The position numbers and the translations under genes are program-made. The notes beneath the pieces are model-generated. The model was not told where the DNA came from. It did not search any database and saw only the letters and a list, made by a program, of their open reading frames with translations. A stretch of 64,000 bases of DNA, taken from contig WBUK01000008.1 of assembly GCA_008933765.1 (NCBI GenBank), positions 1-64,000 on the forward strand. The letters run 5' to 3'. This DNA is from Ignavibacteriaceae bacterium (GTDB lineage: Bacteria; Bacteroidota; Ignavibacteria; Ignavibacteriales; Ignavibacteriaceae). Numbering within the stretch: the stretch's first letter is position 1; the number at the start of each line of letters is the position of its first letter. Below, one piece after another: positions 53,917 through 63,280 of this stretch.

Positions 53917-54232
53917 TTTTTCCCGAAATCCCTCCGGGTGAACCCCGAACCGACGGGTTAATTTTACCTGACGGGGCAGGCACCGCAAACTCTCAGGCAG
54001 GCACTTATATTGACCGCTGTCTATTGCACCTGCCGTTTTAGGCTGGCACTGTAAACTGTTGGGCAGACCCTCTTAGGGCAGTTTACGCTCAATGGCAACA
54101 TAAAATATCCATTAATGCAGAACCGCACTTTGTTTCGGCAAATTATTAATGCTGAGCACTTTCTGCATAAACATAAAATATCTATTACTGCGGAACCGCA
54201 ACATTGGAAAGTTATGTCTTTCTGATTAACAA
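53917..54232. other. lepA-lepB intergenic region with direct repeats
   Basis: No gene is found. A 31-base sequence starting AACATAAAATAT and ending GAACCGCA occurs at 54097-54127 and 54170-54200 with three differences. A GC-rich, GGCAGGCACC-like repetitive stretch lies at 53975-54060. Confidence 0.5.
54097..54200. repeat. 31-bp direct repeat, two copies 73 bp apart
   Basis: The copies at 54097-54127 and 54170-54200 match in 28 of 31 positions. They lie upstream of lepB, the nearer one 33 bases before its ATG, so they could influence its expression. Confidence 0.8.
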
Positions 54233-55072
54233 ATGACAAACAAAAAGTTCTTTTTACGGATTTCCTTAATACTCTCGATATTTTTACTTAGCGTCATTCT
54301 GCTTCGTATTATATTCATTTCTACATTTAGAATCACGACAAACTCTATGGAGTCAACCCTTATTCCGGGTGATTTTATAGTCGTCAACAAATTCAGATAT
54401 CCAAGGCAGGAACCCGTTTATATCCCTTTCACAAACATAGGAATACCATTTACCAAGTGGAGTGGCACCAAACAACCGGAAAGAAACTCTGTTATCGTTT
54501 TTAAATTCCCCGAAGGGCTTAAAAACGACCCTCACAACCCCGTTTATGTAAAACGACTGATCGGGCTGCCCGGCGACACGGTAAGAATTGCCGGCGGTAA
54601 GGTCTCCGTAAACAATATCCCGTTTCCCCCGCCAAAAGGTTTAACCAAAGATTCCGTAAAAAACCGGGATGATAAAAATGTGCAAATTTTCCCCGGTACC
54701 GAAATGTGGAACGACGACTGGTATGGTCCCCTCTATGTTCCCAAAAAAGGGGACACTCTTCAGATGAACATTTCTAACTTCCTGCAATGGGAAGGGATAA
54801 TCAGAAAAGAGCAGGGCGACACTTCCCTCGTCATTCTGGGGGATAAATTCTTCCTGAATGGTAAACCGCTAAATCATTATATTACAGAGAACGATTATTA
54901 TTTTGTGCTCGGGGATAACCGCGATAACAGCTTGGACAGCAGGTACTGGGGATATGTTCCTTATGATTATCTTATCGGGACGGCTTCCTTTATTTATTGG
55001 TCGAGCGACCCGTTCGAGAGCGGTTTTTTCTCCGGAATCAGGTTCAACAGAATTTTCAATACTGTAAATTAA
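54233..55072 (+). CDS. lepB: Signal peptidase I
   Basis: The 279-residue membrane protease removes signal peptides. It has one N-terminal membrane helix (residues 8-30), catalytic Ser38 in TTNSMESTL and the general-base Lys107 in VYVKRLIGLPGD. Box E is VLGDNRDNSLDSRYWGYVP. There is an insert of about 60 residues between boxes D and E, as in other Bacteroidota-type enzymes. The secreted subtilase gene starts 9 bases after its stop. Confidence 0.97.
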   Translation: MTNKKFFLRISLILSIFLLSVILLRIIFISTFRITTNSMESTLIPGDFIVVNKFRYPRQEPVYIPFTNIGIPFTKWSGTKQPERNSVIVFKFPEGLKNDPHNPVYVKRLIGLPGDTVRIAGGKVSVNNIPFPPPKGLTKDSVKNRDDKNVQIFPGTEMWNDDWYGPLYVPKKGDTLQMNISNFLQWEGIIRKEQGDTSLVILGDKFFLNGKPLNHYITENDYYFVLGDNRDNSLDSRYWGYVPYDYLIGTASFIYWSSDPFESGFFSGIRFNRIFNTVN

Positions 55073-55081
55073 GGCTTGTAT

Positions 55082-57181
55082 ATGAAAGGTTTAATCACTC
55101 TTCTTTTCATAATTTTATTCTCTTTCGCACCACTTAATGCTCAAAAAAACTATATGGTTTTCCTTAAAAACAAAGGCTATAGTGGCGCTTTTACATACGG
55201 TTCACCACTTTGGAACATTGCACTTTCATCTCTTTCCGAAAGAAGCATAGAGCGCCGGGTTAAAACCCTCGGCAGCGGTTTTGAAGTGTCGCCCGAAGAC
55301 CTTCCGGTTTCCCCCGGATATATCGCCCGTTTGGAAATGACCGGTGCTAAAATCAGATGGACTTTAAAATGGTTTAACTGTGTTTCACTCACTGCGGATG
55401 AACCCACCGTTGAGAAAATAAAAAAACTTGATTTTGTGGAACGCATTCGCCCTGTGATCAAAATCCACCTGCCGCTTGAATTTGAAAACCCGCTACCGGT
55501 TCCAAACAGTGAAATTTATGCAGATGCCGGAAATTCGGATAATGGTTTGGTTCGGGGCAGCAAATGGAATCCCCCCTATCTTACGCAGAACTTTCAAGAT
55601 TCGCAAGATGCACAAAATGTGCACGGCAACCGTGCTACACGAGGTAACGATGACGATCAAAAGTACTACGGCGGTTCTTATATTCAGGAAAAACTCTCCG
55701 ATGTGCCCGCTGTGCACAAAATGGGCGGGAACGGAAAAGGTGTCAGAATTGGCGTGCTCGATTCAGGTTTTGACTGGAAAAGACATGAATCTCTGAACAC
55801 GCGTAAAGTTATCGCAGAATATGATTTTGTAAGGCACGATAATGTTACTGCTAATCAGGAAAATGACCCGGCGGGTCAGGATGGGCATGGCACCTACTGC
55901 TTCTCAGTCTGCGGCGGTTTTTTCGAAGGGAAATTGGTGGCTCCTTCATACAACTCAGAATTTGTGCTCGCAAAAACAGAAGCCACCGAATATGAAAGAA
56001 TGATCGAAGAAGATAACTACGCTGCTGCTATTCAGTTTATGGATAGTATCGGTGTTGATATTACGACAAGTTCACTTGGTTATACCGCTTTTGACGATAC
56101 AACCTACAGATACGAAGACCTGAACGGCGAAACCGCAGTCTGTACAAAAGCGATTAATTACGCCTTTTCAAAAGGAATTTTAACTTTCACCGCTTCAGGT
56201 AATTCGGCACGCGAGCCGTGGTACTATGTTTCTACTCCGGGCGATGGCCCAAATGCACTTGCTATCGGTGCTGTTACTAAAGACAGAACTATCGCAAGTT
56301 TTTCATCCGGTGGCCCCACATCTGACGGAAGAATTAAACCGGATATTAGCGCAATGGGAGTAAGTGTTTACGGTGCCGTCTCGGGTACAACAGACAGATA
56401 TACCCGCGCAAACGGCACCTCTTCCGCAACTCCGCTTACCGCCGGAATTGGCGGGCAGTTGCTTTCACTCTTCCCACACTTAAAAAACACTCAGGCAAGA
56501 TTTATTTTAAGATATACAGCCGACCAGCGGATGCTGAAAGACAATGTTTTCGGCTATGGGCTGGTTTCTTCTTTCGAAGCGGCTACACATCCGAATCTGG
56601 AAATGCTGCCTGACGGAAAAATTAAACTCCACAAAAGATTTAAAGATGTATCCAACGCGAAAAGTGTCTTTTTAGTCTATAAAACCGGTTATAAAAAATC
56701 GGACAGGGTGAAAATGGATAAAGTGAACGATAATTATTTCACCGTTATTCTGCCGCAAAAAGCGCAAAAAGAAGCTTTTGAATTTTACTTTGATGCAGGT
56801 GAAACACAGAACGGTCTTAATTTTCCCTCTTTCAACCGTAAATATTACACGCTTCCGGGTAATGAAAATGTTTATATCGTTACACCGGATAAGTTCGATT
56901 TCAAAGAATTTGCCAAGGAAAGAGCTGCCAAATATACCGGAATTAACCCGAAAATTTTTGTAAAAGCTAAACCGGGTGAAAAAGATGCTCAGATTTTCAT
57001 CAACAGCTTTTTAACCCCCAAAACTGTTGCTATAATACCTGTTTCAGACATCGTTGCAGATACACGCTATAAATGGAATGGGAAAGATTCCGACGGGAAA
57101 CCCGTCCCACCCGGTATTTACACCGCAACCGTTTATGTCGGCGGCAAATTAAGCACCCGGCAGATATTTTTGAGGCAGTAG
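55082..57181 (+). CDS. Secreted subtilisin-like serine protease with FlgD-like C-terminus
   Basis: I start at the ATG at 55082 rather than the TTG six bases earlier, because it begins the signal peptide directly (MKGLITLLFIILFSFAPLNAQ). The 699-residue protein has an N-terminal propeptide, then an S8 domain with Asp227 in GVLDSGFD, His269 in DGHGTY and Ser447 in NGTSSATP. The last 40 residues (YKWNGKDSDGKPVPPGIYTA) resemble a FlgD/T9SS-type Ig-like ending. It is exported and probably degrades extracellular protein. It is transcribed with lepB. Confidence 0.92.
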   Translation: MKGLITLLFIILFSFAPLNAQKNYMVFLKNKGYSGAFTYGSPLWNIALSSLSERSIERRVKTLGSGFEVSPEDLPVSPGYIARLEMTGAKIRWTLKWFNCVSLTADEPTVEKIKKLDFVERIRPVIKIHLPLEFENPLPVPNSEIYADAGNSDNGLVRGSKWNPPYLTQNFQDSQDAQNVHGNRATRGNDDDQKYYGGSYIQEKLSDVPAVHKMGGNGKGVRIGVLDSGFDWKRHESLNTRKVIAEYDFVRHDNVTANQENDPAGQDGHGTYCFSVCGGFFEGKLVAPSYNSEFVLAKTEATEYERMIEEDNYAAAIQFMDSIGVDITTSSLGYTAFDDTTYRYEDLNGETAVCTKAINYAFSKGILTFTASGNSAREPWYYVSTPGDGPNALAIGAVTKDRTIASFSSGGPTSDGRIKPDISAMGVSVYGAVSGTTDRYTRANGTSSATPLTAGIGGQLLSLFPHLKNTQARFILRYTADQRMLKDNVFGYGLVSSFEAATHPNLEMLPDGKIKLHKRFKDVSNAKSVFLVYKTGYKKSDRVKMDKVNDNYFTVILPQKAQKEAFEFYFDAGETQNGLNFPSFNRKYYTLPGNENVYIVTPDKFDFKEFAKERAAKYTGINPKIFVKAKPGEKDAQIFINSFLTPKTVAIIPVSDIVADTRYKWNGKDSDGKPVPPGIYTATVYVGGKLSTRQIFLRQ

Positions 57182-57652
57182 TTAGGATTTAAGTTGTTGA
57201 AGTGGCGGAAATTGCGGAAATTGCAAAGGTAAGAGCTGATTAAGAAGTTTCCGGAGTTTCTGCAGTGGGAGTTACTGCTAACGATTCGAAAATAAAGTAA
57301 GCTGCTGCAACTTCAAAAACGAAGATTCTAAACAAAAGCCGTTAAAACCGGTTTAAACACACTTACATTCAGCTGAGGGTGGGTACAATCTGCTCATCCC
57401 CGGCTGATTTTCACACAGCAACACCCAATCTTCGAACCACTTCGGCTTACTTCCACATTTTTTATCTGCATCAAAAAATAAAATAAAATTGTCGATAATC
57501 TTTCCTTTTTTTATTCAAATCTTTTTTGTATTTTTGGCTGTCGGAAAAGATGTAGCGTTTTAACTGCCCTGTTAATTGAAATCTTCATCTCCGGTAATAG
57601 TATAAGAAGCAAATTGAAAAGTCAGAATATCAAATAAATATAGGAATCATAA
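57182..57652. other. Upstream region of the SPFH operon
   Basis: No gene is visible in these 471 bases. The left part has short repeats of GGAAATTGC. The promoter of the five-gene SPFH operon should lie in the AT-rich right half (57470-57640). No terminator for the subtilase gene is apparent. Confidence 0.4.
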
Positions 57653-58906
57653 ATGGCTGTTATTGATTTCGTAAAGTGGGATCCGGGAAGTGCTCCGGTG
57701 TACGCCTGGAAATTCCCTCACTCCAACCTTAGCACCTACACTCAACTTGTTGTAAGTGAATCGCAGGAAGCGGTTCTCTTTTCCAATGGGCAACTAATTT
57801 CAAAATTTGGGCCCGGAAAACATACCCTCGATACCGAAAACATCCCTGTTCTTAGAAGTTTGTTCGGGCTGCCTTTTGGCGGGAAAAATCCTTTCGCCGC
57901 TGAAGTCTGGTTTGTTAACAAGCTGCTTCCGTTGAACATCGACTGGAGTATCGATTCGATGATGACCCACGATCCGGACTATCAGACAATGGTGCCGTTG
58001 GTTGCTTCAGGAAGATACGGTTTAAAAATAACCGACGCCGAAAGGTTTCTGATTAAGTTAGTCGGCACGGCAACTGAATTTACTGCCTTTCAACTTACAG
58101 ATCATTTTTGGGGTTTGCTGACCTCAAAAACCAAATCTATTTTATTGCAGTTCATAAATTCACAGCGGATCGGCATAAAAAATATTTCCGCGTTTCTCGA
58201 TCCCCTTTCAACTGCTTTAAAAAACCCAATCAGCGTTTTTTGGGAGGATTACGGCATCTCACTCATCGATTTTTACCTTACGACGGTTGAGGTTGACGCA
58301 AATTCTGAAGTGGGGCAACGGATTCTGGAAGCAATGTCACGCCAAAGTGCACAAGCTATCGGCGGATATACCTGGCAGCAATCTAAGGCTTTTGAAATTG
58401 CTGATGACGCAGTGAATCAGATGGGCTCCGGTCAGGGCGGGCTTATGGGTGCCGTGCTTGCAACGGGGCTTATGGGAAACCTTTCAGGTGCAGGTTTGAT
58501 GCAACCGCAACCAACACAAGGCAATAATGTTCAGCCTCCCGGTGCGGGGCAATATCCTCCCGGTGTGCCCGGAGCAGCCGGTGTAAGGGAAGTGTTTTGC
58601 TCAAACTGTGCGAAAAAATACCCTTCGAATATGAAATTCTGCCCTCACTGTGGCGACCCTTACACCCCCTGCCCAAGTTGCGGTGCGGATAACGACAAAA
58701 GTGCCAAAAGATGCGTCAGCTGTGGGGTACCGCTTGCTTCTGCCGCTGCTAAATGTAACAGTTGCGGTGCGGATATTCCCGGTAACGCCGCTTTCTGCCC
58801 TAACTGTGGTCAACCGGCTGTTATACCTGATGGTATTTGCAAAAAATGCGGCACTAATATGGGAGGTGCTAAATTTTGTCCTAATTGCGGAACAAAGCGG
58901 GAGTGA
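57653..58906 (+). CDS. SPFH-domain protein with four C-terminal zinc ribbons
   Basis: The first 250 residues match the SPFH/YdjI-type proteins (once called virion core protein): SESQEAVLFSNGQLISKFGPGKHTLDT, then the band-7-like fold ending at EVDANSEVGQRILEAMSRQS. A Gly/Pro/Gln-rich linker follows at about 255-310. Four zinc ribbons end the protein with eight Cys pairs: CSNC, CPHC, CPSC, CVSC, CNSC, CPNC, CKKC, CPNC. There is no membrane helix. SPFH proteins scaffold membrane assemblies. It is the first gene of an operon with four more unrecognised proteins, starting 3 bases before the next gene. Confidence 0.85.
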   Translation: MAVIDFVKWDPGSAPVYAWKFPHSNLSTYTQLVVSESQEAVLFSNGQLISKFGPGKHTLDTENIPVLRSLFGLPFGGKNPFAAEVWFVNKLLPLNIDWSIDSMMTHDPDYQTMVPLVASGRYGLKITDAERFLIKLVGTATEFTAFQLTDHFWGLLTSKTKSILLQFINSQRIGIKNISAFLDPLSTALKNPISVFWEDYGISLIDFYLTTVEVDANSEVGQRILEAMSRQSAQAIGGYTWQQSKAFEIADDAVNQMGSGQGGLMGAVLATGLMGNLSGAGLMQPQPTQGNNVQPPGAGQYPPGVPGAAGVREVFCSNCAKKYPSNMKFCPHCGDPYTPCPSCGADNDKSAKRCVSCGVPLASAAAKCNSCGADIPGNAAFCPNCGQPAVIPDGICKKCGTNMGGAKFCPNCGTKRE

Positions 58907-58909
58907 AAC

Positions 58910-59620
58910 ATGTCTTCATCAAACAATATCGCCGCAAAGATTTTATTCTTTGTAGGTGAAGCTTTAATCTTTTTTGGCTTTTGGGAATTTTTTCACGACA
59001 AATTGCCCGAAAATGTCTTTTATCTCGATTTTATCGTAGTTTCTGTCGTCTATACCCTTTATGCAATTCGTTTTTTTGATCTGTTCAGAAGCGCCAAATC
59101 TTTTGATCAAATTGTTGCGGGTTTAGGCCTTAACTGGGTTATCCTTACCTTTTATTCGGTTGTTGCACTTTTAATAATTTATTATGGCGCAACTAGTTTA
59201 CTCTCCTTTAAATTTCAGTTGTTGCTTCAACTCGGAGCGGCATTTCTGATGGCTGTTGGTTTCAATCTTTTGAGTAAAGTTTACGAAAAGGCAAACAATG
59301 TTGCTGAAATGCAGGCTGAATTAAAGGTACAAAAAGACAGAATTGATGATTCACTTAAACGCTTAGAGCTGGAAGCCCGTGTTGGCTCACCGGTGCTGAG
59401 TGACGAACTAAAATTAATCGAAAAATTAAAGGAACAGAATCGATTCATCTCTCCCGTTAATAATGCTGAATCCCTCAGAATCGATGAAGAATTGTTGCGA
59501 TTGATTGCCGAGGTTCAAAGAACTGTCTCTTTCGACAGGGAAAACCGTTCTGCGATCCTCGATAATTTGCAAAAATGTGTAATCCTTTTGGAACATAAAA
59601 AACAATTTTCAATAAATTAA
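58910..59620 (+). CDS. Four-helix membrane protein with coiled-coil tail, unknown family
   Basis: The 236-residue protein has four predicted membrane helices in the first 125 residues (around 10-25, 38-55, 75-95, 105-122). A cytoplasmic coiled-coil tail follows from about 130 (KANNVAEMQAELKVQKDRID) and ends in helical sequence. No family is recognised. The position directly behind the SPFH gene (3-base gap) suggests it is the integral membrane partner of the SPFH protein. Confidence 0.72.
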   Translation: MSSSNNIAAKILFFVGEALIFFGFWEFFHDKLPENVFYLDFIVVSVVYTLYAIRFFDLFRSAKSFDQIVAGLGLNWVILTFYSVVALLIIYYGATSLLSFKFQLLLQLGAAFLMAVGFNLLSKVYEKANNVAEMQAELKVQKDRIDDSLKRLELEARVGSPVLSDELKLIEKLKEQNRFISPVNNAESLRIDEELLRLIAEVQRTVSFDRENRSAILDNLQKCVILLEHKKQFSIN

Positions 59621-59633
59621 ACAAAGTAACATT

Positions 59634-62291
59634 ATGAGTGGAAAAATTTTCGCTGATTCAGCAAATATTGTTCAGGATCAGGCAAAGATCCTCTTTGACT
59701 ATTATAAAAATGCAGCCGAAGCCATAGTCTCAGAAGAGGAAAGAATTGAAGCAGATATTAGAAGCTTGGAAAAAGATCTTGAAATCATTAAACCTCAGCA
59801 TCAACAAAATTTGCTTCTTTCCAGGATCGGAATTGGTGCCGGCGCTCTGGGGTTGGTTCTCGGTGTACTTGGGGCAATTATCGCTGCAACCGTACTTCTC
59901 GTTTTGGGCATTATTATTTTAATCGGAGGGCTGGTTTTTGCGTTTCTTAAAAATAATGCAGCTAAAGAAAACCAACTTCAACTGCAAAGAATTGAAAAAA
60001 AAATTCTTGAACAGAAAGAAAATCATAAAAATATCTTTCGAGACTATAAAGTAACAAAGCTTTGCGTTGGCTATGTACCCGTTGCTGAGCAGATACCCTA
60101 CGAGAACAACTCTTTTATTGTCGATTTTACCAATCACGCCTCAGACTCAAAATTTAACCTCCAGATCCTGAACGATCCTAATCTCTTCTCCGAAAAAATT
60201 GAAGAAATCCATCAATTGATTGAAGAAGCCCCTGTTGTGGAAACTGCCGAAGAGAGTGAAGAAATTGATACTACTGAGTACTCAACCTCTATTCAAAAAA
60301 TTAATTACAACGACTATTCCGGCAAGTTGGATAGAAGTCTGCGCACTGCGTCATACTGCCTGTCTGATTTGAATGTTACAACCGTAACTCTGCCCATTGT
60401 TATGCCGGAGAGCGAGCATGCCCGCTTCCTGAGGAGTTACGCCACTGACGAACCCGCCACTTCATACCGTTTGAAACCTTTTGATACGGAAAAACACAAG
60501 GAAGAGGTGGATCACTTCAAAGAGTTGAACGAACTGAAAAAATCGTTGGAAAAGCAATCGGTTTCTTTCGAAAATGTGCTGAAAAACCTGATGGGAAATG
60601 TTGCCGGATCTATTCAGGCTATCACCACTTTGAAGCTTGCTTCCACAAATAAATTGGTTGAGCAGTCAAACAGGCTTCTATTTAGGGTTCTGAAATCTGC
60701 TTATAACCATTATTCACCTCTGTTGGAAGCGGAAGAAATCGAACGAATTAAGAGCGAAACTTTCGACTTTTCCGATTCTGTCGAAAGTTATACCCCGTTT
60801 CAGCTGAAGCAAAGTTCGCGCGTGAAGTTTGATCCTATTAATGGGATTTGGGTTGCCGAAGACGGAAGCAAAACTTCGTTTCCGTTTGCTGTTCACCAAA
60901 TTCACGAAGAGATTATTGCGCCCATCGTAAGTAATCTTATGCAGGAAAATCGTGTAGAACGGCTTAAAATTTACAACAACATTAAAGACCAAAAAGTCAG
61001 CTATTTGAATAAATGGCACCAGGACACCGAAGATTTTTACGGGCGGAACAGGGCAGAAGCAAATAACCTCATAAATATAATGCGCGGGACTTTAAGCGAG
61101 TTTATTGCCGCACACAACACTTTAACCGCACTGCAGGCAACGGAAGGCTCGATGTCTGACAGCGGGTCGCTTGACGCAACAGTGGTTAAATCGCAATCAG
61201 ACGGTGCCGAAGTGCTGGCTTCATTTGATATTAAATCGAAAGAGTTCCAGAAGGTGCAGAGTGATTTTGCCGATTATATGGACCGGTTGAAAGAAGATAT
61301 CGATCGCCGTGCCGAAAAATTTGAGTTTATCGAGTATTATGAAGCTTCTCTAAGAGACAGTTATACCAAAAATATGTCAATTGCTTCTGAAAATATCTTA
61401 AACTTAGATCAAAGGCGTAAATCTTTAGTGGCTTTCAACCCACTTTTTGCTGAATCTGCCGACCTTCCACCCGAACCAAAAATTGAGGATATAACCGGAG
61501 AACATTTGGCGCTGAACTTAAAGAGTATTGCTAAAAATTCTTTGGAAGAACTGGAAAATTTAACTGTGCCGCCTCCAAATTTTGGAGTGAACCTTGGCGT
61601 TGATTATCCGAATGTTGCGCCGCCAAACGGCAGTGCGGGAATTACTTCGCCTGAATCAAGTGCTGCAGATGAAAAATCTTATGCTTCGGGTCAAACCGAC
61701 GGTGCACAGGGAGAGAGTGAGTTTTCAGACCAACAGGATATGTCTTCAGGAGAAAGCACCACCTTCGGGCAAGCCGGCATTTCAACGAGTGAGGGGACGC
61801 TTTCTGAGCAATCGGACATTCCGGCTGAAGATACCGGTTTTGAGCAAAGTGGGCAAAGTCCGCAAAGTACACTGGAACACCAAACCCAGGTGCCTGATTA
61901 TCAAACCCCTGTGGTGGATGGTGATCAAGACTCCTTCGACACTGGTCAGGAATCCCTTGATGAAGATCAATCCTCAATGCCGGAGAACCAAAGCACATTT
62001 TATGATAATAAGGAAGGTGTCGGTCAATCTGAAGCTTCCGCTTATCAGGATAATGAAGAAGTGGACTTTAACGAATACGGAAAGATTGAGAACAGAGAGA
62101 ATATGGAAGAAATATATGAAAGTGAAGATGAAGATGAAATTGACTCTATCCTGGCTGAACTGAGCCGCAACAACATTTATGCTGAAAAAACTTTTTATGA
62201 AGATGAAGATGGCACAGCATTGTTTGTAATTTCTGTTCCTGAAGAGTCTGTTGATAAGGCTGTTTCGATCATTGAAAACCTCAGAATTTAA
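59634..62291 (+). CDS. 885-residue membrane-hairpin protein with acidic C-terminus, unknown family
   Basis: Residues about 30-55 are a coiled coil. A membrane hairpin of two helices follows at about 62-107 (ALGLVLGVLGAIIAATVLLV then IIILIGGLVFAFL). A second coiled coil and a large helical region extend to about 640. Residues about 650-830 are a Ser/Gln/Glu/Gly-rich disordered stretch. A highly acidic segment (YESEDEDEIDSIL) and a small alpha/beta end (ALFVISVPEESVDKAV) complete the protein. No enzyme motif is visible. It lies 13 bases after the preceding gene. I propose a structural membrane protein of the SPFH assembly; other roles are open. Confidence 0.7.
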   Translation: MSGKIFADSANIVQDQAKILFDYYKNAAEAIVSEEERIEADIRSLEKDLEIIKPQHQQNLLLSRIGIGAGALGLVLGVLGAIIAATVLLVLGIIILIGGLVFAFLKNNAAKENQLQLQRIEKKILEQKENHKNIFRDYKVTKLCVGYVPVAEQIPYENNSFIVDFTNHASDSKFNLQILNDPNLFSEKIEEIHQLIEEAPVVETAEESEEIDTTEYSTSIQKINYNDYSGKLDRSLRTASYCLSDLNVTTVTLPIVMPESEHARFLRSYATDEPATSYRLKPFDTEKHKEEVDHFKELNELKKSLEKQSVSFENVLKNLMGNVAGSIQAITTLKLASTNKLVEQSNRLLFRVLKSAYNHYSPLLEAEEIERIKSETFDFSDSVESYTPFQLKQSSRVKFDPINGIWVAEDGSKTSFPFAVHQIHEEIIAPIVSNLMQENRVERLKIYNNIKDQKVSYLNKWHQDTEDFYGRNRAEANNLINIMRGTLSEFIAAHNTLTALQATEGSMSDSGSLDATVVKSQSDGAEVLASFDIKSKEFQKVQSDFADYMDRLKEDIDRRAEKFEFIEYYEASLRDSYTKNMSIASENILNLDQRRKSLVAFNPLFAESADLPPEPKIEDITGEHLALNLKSIAKNSLEELENLTVPPPNFGVNLGVDYPNVAPPNGSAGITSPESSAADEKSYASGQTDGAQGESEFSDQQDMSSGESTTFGQAGISTSEGTLSEQSDIPAEDTGFEQSGQSPQSTLEHQTQVPDYQTPVVDGDQDSFDTGQESLDEDQSSMPENQSTFYDNKEGVGQSEASAYQDNEEVDFNEYGKIENRENMEEIYESEDEDEIDSILAELSRNNIYAEKTFYEDEDGTALFVISVPEESVDKAVSIIENLRI

Positions 62292-62346
62292 ACAAAGGTT
62301 AACCCTCAATTTCATTAAACGATTTTAAAATTGGAAATTTTTACTT

Positions 62347-63279
62347 ATGAACTCTTATGACTTTCTTGTTGACACAAAACCGATGGCGGAAAAAATCGAA
62401 CAGGTTGGGCATCGTGTTTCGAAAGTTACCGATGCTGTTATTCACATGCAGACGACTGTTATTTCCGCTGAAGAAGCTGCAGCTGACAAAATCTGTAACG
62501 ATGTTAACCGCGGTTTCTATTCCCTAATTCGCTCGCAAATCTCGCAAAAGATCGCTAAACTTGCCGCCGATGTTGAATCAAAAATGATTGAAATGCGGCA
62601 ACAGTCCGATGCCGTTAGGGCGTTTCGCCTTCAAATGGAACGGGACTATAACATGATCGCCGCCCGCTACACGAAACTTTTCGATTCATTGAACAAGTCG
62701 TTGAGAATACGAATTTTTGAGCTTGACAAATACCCCATAATGTTTTCTAAAAACATTTCGGAATTGCTCCATAATAGGGTTAAAAGAAATGCAGCCACTG
62801 TGCCTATGAACCAAAGTGAGAGCGTCTCCGGTGGGCAGAGCATCGTCTCTTCCAAACTAAGGGCTAACGGGCACAGACTCATCAACCGAATTAAAACTTT
62901 CGTAGCCGATTCTAATTTGCACACGAAACGAATTAAAAATGCACTTGGTTCTTACGCATCGAGAAACAGTTCAACGCTTTGGTTGCCATTTGCAGCTTCT
63001 GAATCTGTTTCACTTGATACGAATAAAGCACAGTTCAAACTTTTCTTCCCCCAATCTAATAGCCCCACATTTGACGGAGAACTTACTAACCGCGTAACCG
63101 AAGCTTTCCATAATTCAACTAATTTTTTAGAGTGGGTAGAAATGGATGAGAAACAAAAATCTGAAGTAATGGCAACTTTTGAAGCGACTGTCTCATCTGC
63201 TGACATACCCGAAAAAGTAAAATTATTGATGAAAAAACTTCTTAACGATTCTAACCTTGCTACATTAGCTGGAGGTTAA
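62347..63279 (+). CDS. Helical protein of the SPFH operon, paralogue of the next gene
   Basis: The 310-residue protein has no signal peptide or membrane helix. Residues about 45-135 form a helical core (FYSLIRSQISQKIAKLAADV, then ARYTKLFDSLNKSLRIRI) that is clearly homologous to the following gene. The C-terminal half is unlike anything I recognise. It is separated from the 885-residue gene by 55 bases and from the next gene by 1 base. Function is unknown; a membrane-associated or filament-forming role would fit the neighbours but is only inference. Confidence 0.7.
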   Translation: MNSYDFLVDTKPMAEKIEQVGHRVSKVTDAVIHMQTTVISAEEAAADKICNDVNRGFYSLIRSQISQKIAKLAADVESKMIEMRQQSDAVRAFRLQMERDYNMIAARYTKLFDSLNKSLRIRIFELDKYPIMFSKNISELLHNRVKRNAATVPMNQSESVSGGQSIVSSKLRANGHRLINRIKTFVADSNLHTKRIKNALGSYASRNSSTLWLPFAASESVSLDTNKAQFKLFFPQSNSPTFDGELTNRVTEAFHNSTNFLEWVEMDEKQKSEVMATFEATVSSADIPEKVKLLMKKLLNDSNLATLAGG

Positions 63280-63280
63280 T

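Noticed and set aside
55076..55081. TTG start six bases before the subtilase ATG
   Set aside because: The ATG at 55082 begins a standard signal peptide immediately, and the two extra codons add nothing.
61594..62163. 189-codon plus-strand frame inside the 885-residue gene
   Set aside because: It overlaps the disordered region of a larger, well-positioned gene in another frame. It has no ribosome binding site and basic, random-looking composition.
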